This document shows, in pieces, positions 63,914 through 64,000 of a DNA stretch of 64,000 nucleotides; the first letter of the stretch is position 1; each line of letters starts with the position of its first letter. The DNA comes from Silvibacterium dinghuense. Lineage in GTDB: Bacteria; Acidobacteriota; Terriglobia; Terriglobales; Acidobacteriaceae. The stretch covers positions 434,001-498,000 of the forward strand of contig NZ_SDMK01000001.1 of NCBI RefSeq assembly GCF_004123295.1. Reading direction: 5' to 3'. The translations under genes were made by a program, and so were the position numbers. A model generated the notes under the pieces. It made no database searches. It was not told the origin of the DNA and saw only the letters and a list, made by a program, of their open reading frames with translations.

Positions 63914-64000
63914 CACCTCGGAAACGCTTACTGCATCCCGGATCCGGATTTTAATTGCAGACGATCACCCTGTTGTCCGCGCCGGTCTGGCCAGCATGCT
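63906..64000 (+). CDS. Response regulator, N terminus only (cut by window edge)
   Basis: Thirty-one codons are visible from ATG 63906. The RIRILIADDHPVVRAGL segment is the start of a NarL/LuxR-type receiver domain, with the acidic pair DD that helps bind Mg2+. The gene overlaps the kinase end by eight bases, so the two are produced together as a two-component pair. The output domain lies past the right edge. Confidence 0.9.
   Translation, partial: MSSTSETLTASRIRILIADDHPVVRAGLASM

Noticed and set aside
1-64000. Search for CRISPR arrays, insertion sequences, prophage or integrase genes
   Set aside because: No regularly spaced repeats, transposase, integrase or phage structural genes were seen; all long frames are explained by chromosomal genes.

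Overview
The window comes from a GC-rich Gram-negative chromosome, most likely a Terriglobia-type member of the Acidobacteriota. The evidence is a von Willebrand A protein with the acidobacterial VWFA-related layout (56519-57691), a carboxypeptidase-regulatory-domain TonB-dependent receptor (58338-60701), a BlaI/M56 pair in which the M56 protein carries a TonB C-terminal domain, and lipid A and capsule-type export genes. It is dense chromosomal DNA. No rRNA, tRNA, IS element, phage gene or CRISPR array was seen, and no gap between genes exceeds about 250 bases.

Layout. 1-5353 (minus) is a housekeeping run: GT87-like membrane glycosyltransferase, SurA-type chaperone/isomerase, YhaM-type OB-HD nuclease, EVE protein and the start of chorismate synthase (aroC, cut by the left edge). 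5558-9039 (plus) holds a C-terminal processing protease and pyruvate:quinone oxidoreductase PoxB. 9104-11587 (minus) is an Slt-type lytic transglycosylase.

11821-25458 is an exopolysaccharide cluster in three transcription blocks. It has three family 2/4 glycosyltransferases, a WecG/TagA enzyme, an O-antigen ligase/polymerase, Wza- and Wzc-like export proteins, and a nearly complete set for GDP-D-glycero-D-manno-heptose: transaldolase (S7P supply), GmhA-like SIS protein, HddA-like kinase, GmhB-like phosphatase, HddC-like nucleotidyltransferase, plus an SDR epimerase/dehydratase. No flippase or initiating phosphoglycosyltransferase is present here.

25465-33795 is mixed: hemW, an SGNH hydrolase, an MsbA-like ABC exporter, two oxidoreductases, a PAP2 phosphatase, a DUF1348 protein and a diguanylate cyclase. 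33917-35898 is a BlaI repressor plus an M56 sensor protease, preceded by two TACGA-N6-TCGTA-type operators exactly 20 bp apart. 35976-48871 holds a YeiP/EfpL-type elongation factor P, a zinc-ribbon protein, lpxB, an M1-peptidase-like protein that has lost its catalytic residues, a SpoIIM/RDD pair, the phosphoketolase-acetate kinase operon with a perfect CRP-type palindrome upstream, a YVTN beta-propeller lipoprotein and DAHP synthase.

48953-57691 holds an amidohydrolase, an ECF sigma factor with its zinc-finger anti-sigma factor, a small membrane protein, a cupin/JmjC-like protein, an M48 protease, a divergent CDP-glucose pair (cytidylyltransferase and 4,6-dehydratase) and the VWA protein. 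57828-64000 is a plus-strand surface-sensing region: small Cys/His-rich secreted protein, TonB-dependent receptor, sugar-binding-type lipoprotein, histidine kinase with an extracytoplasmic jelly-roll/OB-like sensor, and the start of a response regulator. The last three overlap and have no ABC permease, which suggests a binding protein used for signalling rather than uptake.

Carbon flow links several genes. Transaldolase and phosphoketolase both act on pentose/heptulose phosphates. Phosphoketolase-AckA and PoxB both make acetate. aroC and aroF bracket the shikimate pathway.
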